This document shows positions 44,824 through 54,377 of a DNA stretch of 64,000 nt, piece by piece. Source of the DNA: Geobacillus icigianus. Lineage in GTDB: Bacteria > Bacillota > Bacilli > Bacillales > Anoxybacillaceae. The translations under genes and the position numbers were made by a program. The stretch's first letter is position 1. Each line of letters starts with the position of its first letter. The notes under the pieces were generated by a model that was given only the letters and a program-made list of their open reading frames with translations, searched no databases and was not told the DNA's origin. The DNA is taken from NCBI RefSeq assembly GCF_000750005.1, contig NZ_JPYA01000162.1, positions 1-64,000 on the forward strand, written 5' to 3'.

Positions 44824-45414
44824 TTAGCGATTTAAATATTGGTTCGATTGCTTGTTTTGCTGTTCATTGAGCTGCCGCTCCTGCCGTTCGTTCAGCTGTC
44901 CATCGTTTTCTTCGGTTGGCGTTGGCGTCGTTTCAAACAAGTCGCTCGGCACTTCCGGCATCACCCGTCCGACAATGTCGGCGATTTCGTTCATGAACGC
45001 TTGCACCGGACGGCCATCGTCGATTTGCCGGCCGATGTTGCGCACGCGGGTGTAAAGGTCCGGATCGGCGACAATGATGGCGTTGGCACCGTACGGGTCT
45101 TTTTGCAGCGCCTCGGCAACCGAGTATTTGATCGTACCGACGCGCGAGGCATCGACATTGGCGCCGACATCGATGCCGACAATGGCGTATTTGCCGACGA
45201 CGAGCGCGGCAGCGTCATGGACATTCGGAACGCGGTTGGCGATTTCTGCAAGCCGGCGAGCGATCGCTTGTCCCGATTTCGTTTCTACCCGCTCGTCCAC
45301 TGTATTTTTCACGCGCACCAGCCTAGAATCGTCCGCCGCCTTGTCGTTTCCTCCGTTGCAGGCGCCTAAAAGCAAACAGCCCACCAACATGAGCAGCCAT
45401 CCGTTTCGCTTCAT
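44824..45414 (-). CDS. ylaJ: YhcN/YlaJ family sporulation lipoprotein
   Basis: 196 residues. N-terminal lipoprotein signal with lipobox LLGAC; the mature part contains YAIVGIDVGANV and a Gln/Asn-rich tail. YhcN/YlaJ proteins sit in the spore coat/inner membrane and affect germination in related species. Start at 45414 because GAGGTGG lies 6 bases upstream; the longer frame to 45480 would bury the signal. Confidence 0.9.
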   Translation of the reverse strand: MKRNGWLLMLVGCLLLGACNGGNDKAADDSRLVRVKNTVDERVETKSGQAIARRLAEIANRVPNVHDAAALVVGKYAIVGIDVGANVDASRVGTIKYSVAEALQKDPYGANAIIVADPDLYTRVRNIGRQIDDGRPVQAFMNEIADIVGRVMPEVPSDLFETTPTPTEENDGQLNERQERQLNEQQNKQSNQYLNR

Positions 45415-45547
45415 CATTTGCCACCTCGACTTTTTTTCTTTAGTTTGCAAATGTCCTTCTATCCTTATACATTTGTTCATAATGTTATACTACAGCTATT
45501 CCCATCCGGCGCCGAAGGTGAAAAACGGATATAGGGGGAAAAGAAAT

Positions 45548-46879
45548 TTGGGAAAGAAAATTTATGTGCTGGATACAAACGTTCTTTTGCAAGACCCGTA
45601 TTCGATTTTCGCGTTTGAGGATAATGAGGTCGTCATTCCCGCCGTCGTCTTAGAGGAAGTCGATTCGAAAAAACGGTACATGGATGAGATCGGCAGAAAT
45701 GCTCGCCAAGTGTCAAAGCTGATCGATCGCCTGCGCGAAAACGGGAAGCTGCACGAAAAAATTCCGCTGGAAAATGGAGGAACGCTGCGTATCGAATTGA
45801 ACCATCGCTCGTTTCAACAGTTACAGGAAATTTTTGTTGAAAAAACAAACGACAACCGCATCTTGGCGGTGGCGAAAAATTTATCGCTGGAAGAGCAGGC
45901 GAAAGAAGACGGGCGCTCCGTCATTTTGGTAAGCAAAGATGCGCTCGTGCGCGTCAAGGCTGATGCGATCGGGCTGCAGGCGGAAGACTTTTTGAGCGAC
46001 CGCGTCGTTGATGTCGATCACATTTACACCGGCTTTTTGGAGCTGTACATAGGAAAGGATCACTTGCAGCGGTTTTACGAGAAAGGGGAGCTTGTGCTCG
46101 CCGACCTCGCCGACCACCCGTTTTATCCGCACCAGTTCATCATCATGAAAGATGCGTTTGGCAGTTCGGCATCGGCGCTTGGCATCGTCGACCCAAACGG
46201 AAAAAAGGTGAAAAAACTCGTGTTTCAAAACGAGCACGTATGGGGAATTAGGCCTCGCAATGTGCAGCAGACGATGGCGTTCGAGCTGCTCATGCGCGAT
46301 GACATTCCGTTGGTGACATTAATCGGCAAAGCGGGGACGGGAAAAACGTTGCTTGCTCTTGCGGCTGGATTGATGCAAACCGAAGATTTGCGCACGTACA
46401 AAAAATTGCTCGTCGCCCGGCCGATTGTGCCGATGGGGAAAGATCTCGGCTTCCTGCCAGGGGAAAAGGAAGAAAAGCTGCGCCCGTGGATGCAGCCGAT
46501 TTTTGACAATCTCGAATATTTGTTTAACACGAAAAAGCCGGGGGAACTGGACGCGATTTTGGCCGGCATGAGCTCGATCGAGGTGGAAGCCCTCACCTAT
46601 ATTCGCGGTCGGAGCCTGCCCGAGCAGTTTATTATCATCGATGAAGCGCAAAATTTAACGAAGCATGAAGTGAAGACGATTTTGACACGGGTTGGCGAGA
46701 AAAGCAAAATCATTTTAATGGGCGATCCGGAACAGATCGACCATCCATATTTGGATGAATATAATAACGGGTTGACGTACGTCGTCGAAACGTTTAAAGA
46801 TCAAAAAATCGCCGGCCATATCCGCCTTATCAAAGGAGAGCGCTCAGCGCTCGCCCAGCTGGCTGCTGATTTGCTGTAG
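45548..46879 (+). CDS. ylaK: PhoH-like ATPase with PIN domain (YlaK)
   Basis: 443 residues. Residues 1-130 are a PIN nuclease-like domain (VLDTNVLLQDP, EEVDSKKRY, DNRILAVA); residues 235-443 are a PhoH ATPase with P-loop GKAGTGKT (260-267) and IIDEAQNLT as Walker B. PIN-PhoH proteins act as RNA helicase/RNase. The TTG start follows AGGGGGAAAAG; the frame open to 45074 is antisense to ylaJ. Its TAG stop lies in repeat copy H. Confidence 0.93.
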   Translation: MGKKIYVLDTNVLLQDPYSIFAFEDNEVVIPAVVLEEVDSKKRYMDEIGRNARQVSKLIDRLRENGKLHEKIPLENGGTLRIELNHRSFQQLQEIFVEKTNDNRILAVAKNLSLEEQAKEDGRSVILVSKDALVRVKADAIGLQAEDFLSDRVVDVDHIYTGFLELYIGKDHLQRFYEKGELVLADLADHPFYPHQFIIMKDAFGSSASALGIVDPNGKKVKKLVFQNEHVWGIRPRNVQQTMAFELLMRDDIPLVTLIGKAGTGKTLLALAAGLMQTEDLRTYKKLLVARPIVPMGKDLGFLPGEKEEKLRPWMQPIFDNLEYLFNTKKPGELDAILAGMSSIEVEALTYIRGRSLPEQFIIIDEAQNLTKHEVKTILTRVGEKSKIILMGDPEQIDHPYLDEYNNGLTYVVETFKDQKIAGHIRLIKGERSALAQLAADLL

Positions 46880-47008
46880 AAGGTTGGTGAAAAACCGCTG
46901 ATTCTGTTCATCATATGGAAGAATGAGTGAAAGATCGATGCAACAAGGTTTTTTTTCAAAAAATGACACCGCAAAGCCGTATCTGCGATCAAATCACCAG
47001 CCTCCTAG
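46876..47008 (+). repeat. MITE-like repeat, copy H, overlapping the ylaK stop codon
   Basis: GTAGAAGGTTGGTGA at the left and TCACCAGCCTCCTAG at the right; 133 bp; inner blocks CCGCTGATTCTGTTCATC and ATGCAACAAGGTTTTTTTTC. The TAG of the left end is the stop codon of ylaK. Confidence 0.8.
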
Positions 47009-47070
47009 CGGCGTAGGGAGCGCCGACCGCAGACGGCCGCGGCGGCGCCCCTTGACAGCCGCTGTTCCCG

Positions 47071-47577
47071 TCAACGGACGACAAGCCGACGCACGTGGGT
47101 GATGGGCGCTTGGCGGTTGGAGCCGTCTTCGAAATAAATGTGCACCGGCCCGTCATCGCGCAGCGGCTTCCCGTTTTGCGAAAACGCAAAAATCAACTCG
47201 TACGCCTGTTCCAGCGGGATCGCGATCTCCTCGGTTTCCGTTATGATGACTAACTCCGACGCGTCCTCATGCGGCTCGGCGTTGCGCAAAAACGGAGCGA
47301 ACGGCATGCCGAACGAACCGGTGACGATTTTCTCTTTCAAAAAGCGCCGCTCCGTTTTCAACGTCGGAGGAAAGACGGCGCCCTCCTGAATTTCCCGATC
47401 CCAAAACGCGGACAGCTTTTTCATTTCCTCTTCGTCCTGCTCCGCTTGATCGACCTTTGGCTTTGGCTCTGAAAAATAGGTGTCCAAGTCAATTTTCCGG
47501 TCGTCGAAAATCCAAACGCCCGGGTCGAGCGTGATCGTAAAGCGCACGTTTCCTGTCAGCACGATAATCTCACTCAT
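47071..47577 (-). CDS. ylaL: YlaL-like hypothetical protein
   Basis: 168 residues, soluble. Starts MSEIIVLTGNVRFTITLDPG and contains WIFDDRKIDLDTYF and HIYFEDGSNRQAPI. Name rests on position between ylaK and ylaN and on orientation, as in B. subtilis; ylaM (glutaminase) is absent. GAGAGGATG precedes ATG 47577. Function unknown. Confidence 0.75.
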   Translation of the reverse strand: MSEIIVLTGNVRFTITLDPGVWIFDDRKIDLDTYFSEPKPKVDQAEQDEEEMKKLSAFWDREIQEGAVFPPTLKTERRFLKEKIVTGSFGMPFAPFLRNAEPHEDASELVIITETEEIAIPLEQAYELIFAFSQNGKPLRDDGPVHIYFEDGSNRQAPITHVRRLVVR

Positions 47578-47741
47578 CAAGCATCCTCTCCTCTGCATGT
47601 CCCGACTGTTTCTTATCATAAAATAAAACCGAGCGTTTGTCATGTTCGAAGCGAAACCGCTGTCAACGGTTTCAACTTGCAAAATGGGTTGTTTCACGTT
47701 AAGATTTAAAGAAGGATAGGGGAGAGAACGGAGGGATGGAT

Positions 47742-48029
47742 GTGACGAACGAAGCGATGAGCCATCGTGAAAAAGCGTACGCGCTTTTGCAGGCAGATGC
47801 CGAAAAAATTATCCAGCTCATCCGCGTGCAAATGGACCATTTGACGATGCCGCAATGTCCCGTCTATGAAGAAGTGCTTGATACGCAAATGTTCGGTTTG
47901 TCGCGGGAAATCGATTTTGCGGTGCGCCTTGGGCTGGTGGAGGCGAAGGACGGAAAGGCGCTTCTTGATCGGTTGGAGCGGGAACTTTCCGCCTTGCATG
48001 AGGCGGTAGCGAAAAAGCGCGTGCGATAA
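47742..48029 (+). CDS. ylaN: YlaN, Fur-interacting iron-responsive protein
   Basis: 95 residues of the UPF0358/YlaN family: [20 protein letters not shown] and [17 protein letters not shown] are near-identical to B. subtilis YlaN. Recent work links YlaN to Fe(II) binding and relief of Fur repression. GTG 47742 is preferred with GGAGGG 6 bases upstream; ATG 47736 abuts that site. Confidence 0.95.
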   Translation: MTNEAMSHREKAYALLQADAEKIIQLIRVQMDHLTMPQCPVYEEVLDTQMFGLSREIDFAVRLGLVEAKDGKALLDRLERELSALHEAVAKKRVR

Positions 48030-48042
48030 GGATACATGACCA

Positions 48043-48078
48043 CTCAAACGGTTGGCGCGTCCATCGTTTGAGTTTTTC
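48043..48078 (+). terminator. ylaN terminator
   Basis: CTCAAACG pairs with CGTTTGAG, then TTTTTCTGTTTTT. Confidence 0.85.
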
Positions 48079-48151
48079 TGTTTTTCGGCAGGAAAATGCC
48101 ATGCTGCTGCGAATGATTTATGTACATACTCGTTTGCGAGGAAGAGGGACA

Positions 48152-49363
48152 ATGGAACAGCGATTATGGAAAAAAATCATCAAGTGCTATGACTATCCGC
48201 TTATTGCCGCCGTCGTGATGCTTTCGCTGTTCGGGCTGATCATGGTGTATAGCGCAAGCATGGTGACAGCGGTCACCGTTTTTGGAGTGTCGAGCGATTA
48301 CTTTTATGAGCGGCAAAAATTGTGGGTGATCGTCGGTTTGGTTGCTTTTGCGGTTATGATGATGATTCCGTACAAAGTGTGGCGGAACGACCGGCTGGTG
48401 AAATTGGTGTTTTTTGCTTCCCCGCTGCTGCTTGTCGCCGTTGCGATTTTTGGCCACACGTCAAACAATGCGACAAGCTGGTTTCGCATCGGCGGGATGT
48501 CTTTCCAGCCAGCCGAACTGGCAAAGCTTGGCTTGATTTTGTATTTGTCGGCCGCGTTCGCCAACAAGCGGAAACGGTTGGCTGAACCAGTGAAAAGCAA
48601 CTTATTTCCCATTTACTATACGTTGTTGATCTGTTTTCTGATCGCCATACAGCCTGACTTCGGTACGGCGGCGATCGTGTTCGTCATCGCCTTGTGCGTT
48701 ATCGTTTCCTCAGGATTGCGCCTCGGTTTGCTGCTGAAGCAAATGCTGTTTTTTTCTTTGCTCGCTTTCGCCGTTTCGCCGTTTTGGCTGCCGGCCGTCG
48801 GCAAAAAAATTTTTTCTCCTGAGCGGATGGCGCGGCTATATAGCTATTTAGATCCGTTTCAGTACGCGGAGACGGACGGCTATCAGCTCATCAATTCATA
48901 CGTGGCGATCGGGCTCGGCGGTCTGAAAGGGGTCGGGCTGGGCGAAGGGGTGCAAAAATACGGCTATTTGCCGGAAGCGCACACCGACTTCATCATGGCG
49001 GTGGTGGCTGAGGAGCTCGGGTTGATTGGCGTCACGTTTACGCTCGGATTATTGGCGTTTATCGTGCTGCGCGGACTTTGGATCGCCCGCCGTTCGAGCG
49101 ATGCGTTTGGAAGTTTATTAGCCATTGGCATCTCGGTCATGATCGGCTTTCAAACGTTCATTAACATCGGCGGGGTCACTGGGCTCATCCCGATCACCGG
49201 CGTGCCGCTGCCGCTTGTCAGTTACGGAGGGACATCGCTCGTTCTCACGATGGCCTCGCTTGGCTTGCTTGTCAATATTTCTATGTTTGTCAACTATGAA
49301 CAACGATACCGAAACAACAAACGGACGATTCACAGCGAGCAGAAAAGAGGTCTGACTTTTTAG
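48152..49363 (+). CDS. ftsW: Peptidoglycan polymerase FtsW
   Basis: SEDS family glycosyltransferase of the divisome, 403 residues as in B. subtilis, with about ten membrane segments. VYSASM, SSDYFYERQ, WFRIGGMSFQPAELAKLG, SYVAIGLGGLKGVGLGEG and the C-terminal PITGVPLPLVSYGGTS are family marks. ATG 48152 has GGAAGAGGG upstream; the extension to 48068 includes the ylaN terminator. Confidence 0.96.
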   Translation: MEQRLWKKIIKCYDYPLIAAVVMLSLFGLIMVYSASMVTAVTVFGVSSDYFYERQKLWVIVGLVAFAVMMMIPYKVWRNDRLVKLVFFASPLLLVAVAIFGHTSNNATSWFRIGGMSFQPAELAKLGLILYLSAAFANKRKRLAEPVKSNLFPIYYTLLICFLIAIQPDFGTAAIVFVIALCVIVSSGLRLGLLLKQMLFFSLLAFAVSPFWLPAVGKKIFSPERMARLYSYLDPFQYAETDGYQLINSYVAIGLGGLKGVGLGEGVQKYGYLPEAHTDFIMAVVAEELGLIGVTFTLGLLAFIVLRGLWIARRSSDAFGSLLAIGISVMIGFQTFINIGGVTGLIPITGVPLPLVSYGGTSLVLTMASLGLLVNISMFVNYEQRYRNNKRTIHSEQKRGLTF

Positions 49364-49427
49364 AAAGTGTATTTACAAATCGGCAAAACTTTTATACTTT
49401 TATTAAATAAAGGAGAGGAGGGGCAAA

Positions 49428-52400
49428 ATGAGAACGAGACGAATTCGTAAAGTGCTGGTGGCCAACCGCGGCGAGATCGCCATTCGCGTGTTTCGCGCTT
49501 GCACGGAGCTCGATATTCGCACGGTGGCGATTTATTCGAAAGAAGACGCGGGATCGTATCATCGCTACAAAGCGGATGAAGCGTATTTGGTCGGCGAGGG
49601 GAAAAAGCCGATCGAAGCGTACTTGGACATCGAAGGCATCATCGAGATCGCCAAAGCTCACGATGTCGACGCCATCCACCCGGGATACGGGTTTTTGTCG
49701 GAAAACATTCAATTTGCCAAACGATGCCGCGAGGAAGGGCTCATTTTCATCGGTCCGAACGAAGAGCATTTAGATATGTTCGGCGATAAAGTGAAGGCGC
49801 GCCATGCCGCCATGAAGGCGGGCATTCCCGTCATCCCGGGCAGCGACGGACCGGTCGGCAGCCTTGAGGATGTCGTTCGCTTTGCCGAGACGCATGGATA
49901 CCCGATCATCATTAAAGCAGCGCTTGGCGGTGGCGGGCGCGGCATGCGCATCGTTCGCTCGAAGGCGGAGTTGAAGGAAGCGTTCGATCGCGCCAAATCA
50001 GAGGCGAGAGCAGCGTTTGGCAGCGATGACGTCTACGTTGAAAAGCTGATCGAAAAGCCGAAGCACATTGAAGTGCAAATTTTGGGCGACCACGAAGGAA
50101 ACATCGTCCACCTTTATGAACGCGACTGCTCGGTGCAGCGCCGCCATCAAAAAGTCGTCGAGGTCGCGCCGAGCGTCTCGTTGTCGGACGAGCTGCGCGA
50201 GCGCATTTGCGAGGCGGCGGTGCAGCTGATGAAAAGCGTCGGCTACGTCAACGCCGGCACGGTCGAGTTTCTCGTCTCCGGCGATGAATTTTATTTCATC
50301 GAAGTCAATCCGCGCATTCAAGTTGAGCATACGATCACCGAAATGATCACCGGGATTGACATCGTACAGTCGCAACTTTTAATCGCCGACGGCTTTTCGC
50401 TTCACAGCCCGGACGTCGGCATTCCAAAGCAGGAAGACATCCGCGTCAACGGTTATGCCATTCAATCGCGGGTAACGACCGAAGATCCGCTCAACAACTT
50501 TATGCCGGATACGGGAAAAATTATGGCGTATCGTTCCGGCGGGGGCTTCGGCGTGCGCTTGGACGCCGGCAACGGCTTCCAAGGGGCGGTCATTACGCCG
50601 TATTACGATTCGCTGCTCGTCAAAGTGTCGACATGGGCGTTGACGTTTGAGCAGGCGGCGAGAAAAATGCTGCGCAACTTGCGCGAATTCCGCATTCGCG
50701 GCATTAAAACGAACATTCCGTTTTTGGAAAACGTCGTGCAGCATCCGAAGTTTTTGTCCGGGGAATACGATACGTCATTTATCGATACGACGCCGGAATT
50801 GTTTGTATTCCCGCGCCGAAAAGACCGCGGGACGAAAATGCTGACGTACATCGGCACGGTGACGGTCAACGGCTTCCCGGGCATCGGCAAAAAGAAAAAG
50901 CCGGTGTTTGACAAGCCGCGCGTGCCGAAGGTGAGCCAAACGGAGCCGATCCCAGCTGGGACGAAGCAAATTTTGGATGAGCGCGGACCTGAAGGGCTTG
51001 TTCGCTGGATTCAAGAGCAGCCGCGCGTATTGCTCACCGATACGACGTTCCGCGATGCGCATCAGTCGCTGCTCGCGACGCGCGTCCGCACGATCGATTT
51101 AGTCCGAATTGCCGAACCGACTGCCCGACTGTTGCCGAACTTGTTTTCGCTTGAAATGTGGGGCGGGGCGACGTTCGACGTGGCGTACCGCTTTTTGAAA
51201 GAGGATCCATGGGATCGGCTGCTCAAGCTGCGCGAGCGCATCCCGAACGTGCTGTTCCAAATGCTGCTCCGCTCGGCCAACGCCGTCGGGTATAAAAACT
51301 ATCCGGACAACGTCATCCGCGAGTTTGTGGAAAAATCGGCGCAGGCCGGCATCGATGTGTTCCGCATTTTCGACAGCTTAAACTGGGTGAAAGGCATGAC
51401 GGTGGCGATCGATGCCGTCCGGCAAAGCGGCAAAATCGCTGAGGCGACGATTTGCTATACGGGCGATATTTTGGACCCGAACCGGCCGAAGTACAATTTG
51501 GAGTATTACAAAGCGTTGGCGAAAGAGCTCGAGCAAGCCGGCGCGCACATGTTAGGCATTAAAGATATGGCCGGGCTCTTGAAGCCGCAGGCGGCGTACG
51601 TGCTCATTTCCGCGCTCAAGGAAACGGTCGACATTCCGATCCATTTGCATACGCATGACACGAGCGGCAACGGCATATATACGTACGCGAAAGCGATCGA
51701 AGCCGGCGTCGATATCGTCGATGTCGCCGTCAGCTCGATGGCCGGCTTGACGTCACAGCCGAGCGCCAATACGCTCTACTATGCGCTTGAAGGAACGGAG
51801 CGGGCGCCGGAGGTCGATAGTTACGGCTTGGAGCAGTTGGCCCGCTATTGGGAAGACGTGCGCAAGTTTTACCAAGAGTTTGAAAGCGGCATGAACGCCC
51901 CGCATACGGAAGTATACATGCATGAGATGCCAGGCGGCCAGTACAGCAACCTGCAGCAGCAGGCAAAAGCGGTCGGCCTCGGCGATCGCTGGGATGAAGT
52001 GAGAGAAATGTACCGCCGCGTCAACGACTTGTTCGGCGATATCGTCAAAGTGACGCCGTCATCGAAAGTCGTCGGCGACATGGCGCTTTACATGGTGCAA
52101 AACAACTTGACGGAGCAAGACATTTTTGAACGCGGCGAAACGCTCAATTTCCCGGACTCGGTCGTCGAGTTTTTCGAAGGCTATTTAGGCCAGCCGCACG
52201 GCGGATTCCCGAAAGAGCTGCAGCGCATTATTTTGAAAGGGCGGGAGCCGATCACCGTTCGTCCGGGCGAGCTGCTCGAGCCGGTGGATTTCGAGCAAAT
52301 CAAGCGGGAGCTGTACGACAAACTCGGCCGCGAAGTGACCGACTTTGACGCCATCGCCTACGCGCTGTATCCGAAAGTGTTTTTGGAATATGCCGAAACG

Positions 52401-52871
52401 GTGGAAAAATACGGCGACATTTCGGTGCTCGATACGCCAACGTTCCTGTATGGCATGCGCCTTGGCGAGGAGATCGAAGTGGAGATCGAGCGCGGCAAAA
52501 CGCTCATCGTCAAGCTCGTGTCGATCGGCCAGCCGCAGGCGGACGGGACGCGCGTCGTTTACTTTGAGCTGAACGGCCAGCCGCGCGAAGTCATCATCCG
52601 CGATGAAAGCATCAAGGCGGCCGTCGCTGAGCGCATCAAGGCCGATCGGACGAATCCGAACCACATCGCCGCCACCATGCCGGGCACGGTCGTGAAGGTG
52701 CTCGTGGAAAAAGGTGAAAAAGTGGATAAAGGCGACCATTTAATGGTCACGGAAGCGATGAAGATGGAAACGACGGTGCAGGCGCCGTTTGCCGGCGTTG
52801 TCAAAGACATTTACGTCAAAAGCGGCGACGCCATTCAAGCGGGGGATTTGCTGATCGAGCTGTCCAAATGA
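49428..52871 (+). CDS. pycA: Pyruvate carboxylase
   Basis: Biotin enzyme of 1147 residues producing oxaloacetate from pyruvate, bicarbonate and ATP. Biotin carboxylase domain (1-450, GGGGRGMR, EVNPRIQVEHT), carboxyltransferase domain (about 535-830, DTTFRDAHQSLLATR), allosteric/acetyl-CoA domain, and biotinyl domain with EAMKME, Lys about 1112. AGGAGAGGAGGGG precedes the ATG. It is followed by a strong terminator, so it is monocistronic. It draws on the same pyruvate as the pdh operon. Confidence 0.98.
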   Translation: MRTRRIRKVLVANRGEIAIRVFRACTELDIRTVAIYSKEDAGSYHRYKADEAYLVGEGKKPIEAYLDIEGIIEIAKAHDVDAIHPGYGFLSENIQFAKRCREEGLIFIGPNEEHLDMFGDKVKARHAAMKAGIPVIPGSDGPVGSLEDVVRFAETHGYPIIIKAALGGGGRGMRIVRSKAELKEAFDRAKSEARAAFGSDDVYVEKLIEKPKHIEVQILGDHEGNIVHLYERDCSVQRRHQKVVEVAPSVSLSDELRERICEAAVQLMKSVGYVNAGTVEFLVSGDEFYFIEVNPRIQVEHTITEMITGIDIVQSQLLIADGFSLHSPDVGIPKQEDIRVNGYAIQSRVTTEDPLNNFMPDTGKIMAYRSGGGFGVRLDAGNGFQGAVITPYYDSLLVKVSTWALTFEQAARKMLRNLREFRIRGIKTNIPFLENVVQHPKFLSGEYDTSFIDTTPELFVFPRRKDRGTKMLTYIGTVTVNGFPGIGKKKKPVFDKPRVPKVSQTEPIPAGTKQILDERGPEGLVRWIQEQPRVLLTDTTFRDAHQSLLATRVRTIDLVRIAEPTARLLPNLFSLEMWGGATFDVAYRFLKEDPWDRLLKLRERIPNVLFQMLLRSANAVGYKNYPDNVIREFVEKSAQAGIDVFRIFDSLNWVKGMTVAIDAVRQSGKIAEATICYTGDILDPNRPKYNLEYYKALAKELEQAGAHMLGIKDMAGLLKPQAAYVLISALKETVDIPIHLHTHDTSGNGIYTYAKAIEAGVDIVDVAVSSMAGLTSQPSANTLYYALEGTERAPEVDSYGLEQLARYWEDVRKFYQEFESGMNAPHTEVYMHEMPGGQYSNLQQQAKAVGLGDRWDEVREMYRRVNDLFGDIVKVTPSSKVVGDMALYMVQNNLTEQDIFERGETLNFPDSVVEFFEGYLGQPHGGFPKELQRIILKGREPITVRPGELLEPVDFEQIKRELYDKLGREVTDFDAIAYALYPKVFLEYAETVEKYGDISVLDTPTFLYGMRLGEEIEVEIERGKTLIVKLVSIGQPQADGTRVVYFELNGQPREVIIRDESIKAAVAERIKADRTNPNHIAATMPGTVVKVLVEKGEKVDKGDHLMVTEAMKMETTVQAPFAGVVKDIYVKSGDAIQAGDLLIELSK

Positions 52872-52888
52872 AACTGTTCATCGCGCGC

Positions 52889-52928
52889 AAAAAGAGGGTG
52901 TCCCAAACGGATCGGGACACCCTCTTTC
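52889..52928. terminator. pycA terminator
   Basis: AAAGAGGGTGTCCC pairs exactly with GGGACACCCTCTTT around 9 bases, with A and T runs outside; works in both directions. Confidence 0.9.
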
Positions 52929-52981
52929 GTTGCTCTCTATACGTGCTGACTGCTTCTGCCGCACGATCGGTTGTGCCGATC
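52921..52981 (-). repeat. Terminator-associated dispersed repeat, copy 3 (inverted)
   Basis: On the minus strand GATCGGCACAACCGATCGTG, then GCGGCAGAAGCAGTCAGCA and GCAACGAAAGAGGG, as at 20.7 and 41.4 kb. It is joined to the pycA terminator in the same way as copy 1 is joined to its hairpin. Confidence 0.75.
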
Positions 52982-53035
52982 TTGAAGGCAGATACCTTTT
53001 CGGTCAGCCCCTTTTGGTTTGCGGACGGACGAACG

Positions 53036-53989
53036 TCATTTCAACGTCACCGGCGCCGCTTCCCGCGCTGAATGGTCGGCGGCTTTTGCCGGCTTGCGGC
53101 GAGTGCGGAGCGCCAAAAGCAATAAATAGCTGAGCACGCCGAACAGGCAGGAAATGAAAAAGGCATGCGCCAAGGCAACGTATAAATTCAGCTGCGTAAA
53201 CACGACAAGCGCGCCAGTCGTCATTTGCGCAAGCACGAGACAGAGGGCGATCAGCCACCCGTAGTAGATGACCGGCTGCCCGCGATAATGGCGCACAGCA
53301 TGGATCGCGGCCGCGGCGATCCAAATAATGATGACGGCGGCGGCCAACCGATGACCCATCTGCACCCATTCATGAAATTGAACCGGAAGGATGCGCGTTT
53401 TCGTGCACAGCGGCCAGCTCGGACAGGCGAGGCTGGCGTTCGTATGACGCACCAGCGCCCCGGTGTAGACGACGATATACGAATAAATGATGATGCCGTA
53501 AATATGAAACCGCATTTGGCCGTCAAGGGAAAGCGAAGTGGCAGAAAACATGTTGTCGATTTCAAAAATCAGCAATGTCAGCAACAGCACAGCGGCGAAC
53601 GAAATGAGCGAAATGCCGAAATGCAAGGCGAGGACGAAATCGGACTGCCCCCACACGACCGCGGCGGCGCCGATCAGCCCTTGCAAAACGAGAAAGGCGA
53701 ACGATAGGACGGCCAAAAACTTCGTCTCCCGCACATGGCCAATGGCTCTCCACGTCCAGATGGAAAGGATGAGCACCATGATGCCGGCCAGTCCGGAGAC
53801 GAGCCGATGGCTCAGCTCAATGATGAGTTCAGGCGTCACGCGGTCCGGCACCCATTGGCCGTTGCACAGCGGCCACGACCGGCCGCAGCCCATCCCGGAT
53901 CCCGTTTTGGTCACAAGCGCGCCGCCGATCAGGACAAACAGCATCGCCAACGTCGTTGCCGAGGCAAACCATTTTAGTGAACGTTGCAA
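53036..53989 (-). CDS. ctaA: Heme A synthase CtaA
   Basis: Membrane monooxygenase that converts heme O to heme A; 317 residues from TTG 53989, eight membrane segments. [25 protein letters not shown] (Cys pair), [22 protein letters not shown] and GHRLAAA carry the heme His and Cys ligands. TTG 53989 has AAGGTGA upstream and fits the length of B. subtilis CtaA; ATG 54031 has no site and lies at the inferred transcript 5' end. Divergent from ctaB. Confidence 0.92.
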   Translation of the reverse strand: MQRSLKWFASATTLAMLFVLIGGALVTKTGSGMGCGRSWPLCNGQWVPDRVTPELIIELSHRLVSGLAGIMVLILSIWTWRAIGHVRETKFLAVLSFAFLVLQGLIGAAAVVWGQSDFVLALHFGISLISFAAVLLLTLLIFEIDNMFSATSLSLDGQMRFHIYGIIIYSYIVVYTGALVRHTNASLACPSWPLCTKTRILPVQFHEWVQMGHRLAAAVIIIWIAAAAIHAVRHYRGQPVIYYGWLIALCLVLAQMTTGALVVFTQLNLYVALAHAFFISCLFGVLSYLLLLALRTRRKPAKAADHSAREAAPVTLK

Positions 53990-54031
53990 AATCTTCACCT
54001 TCTTGTATTGAGAAATTGGGATTTTGTCCAT

Positions 54032-54377
54032 ATTAGTAAAGTAATGGATTTTACCACAGCCAACCGGGCTGCGAAGCCAAATCTATTTTACACGATGGCG
54101 CCAAGAAACACAAAATGACGTTTTCGTATTGAATAAGTTGAATAAGTTTGCTAGAAATATTAATGGGACAAGCGAAAGCGCCGCTTGGTGTCCGCTGATT
54201 CAAAAATTTGACACAAATTATTTAAAAAAAGTTCACATGATGAAAAGAAAATGTGATTTAATATAAAGAGAAGCAGTATGTGCTAATCGCGTGCTTTGGC
54301 TGTTCGGAGGCATCGCCGGCCAAGCAGGATAACGGCGCCGTAGGGACGAGGCGGCGCGGCGAGGAGGAACTAGGAAC
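54032..54377. other. Divergent ctaA-ctaB control region
   Basis: No gene. A minus-strand extended -10, TGGTAAAAT (54056-54048), fits ctaA. TTGAATAAG occurs twice in a row near 54130. An A/T-rich block (54200-54265) with TTGACACAAATT and TTCACATGATG, then TTTAATATAAAG, should hold the ctaB promoter, but no box pair with good spacing is clear. A GC-rich leader of about 100 bases follows. Confidence 0.45.

Noticed and set aside
45074..45547. Extension of YlaK by 158 codons
   Set aside because: It is antisense to ylaJ, and the PIN domain begins right at the TTG start with a ribosome site.
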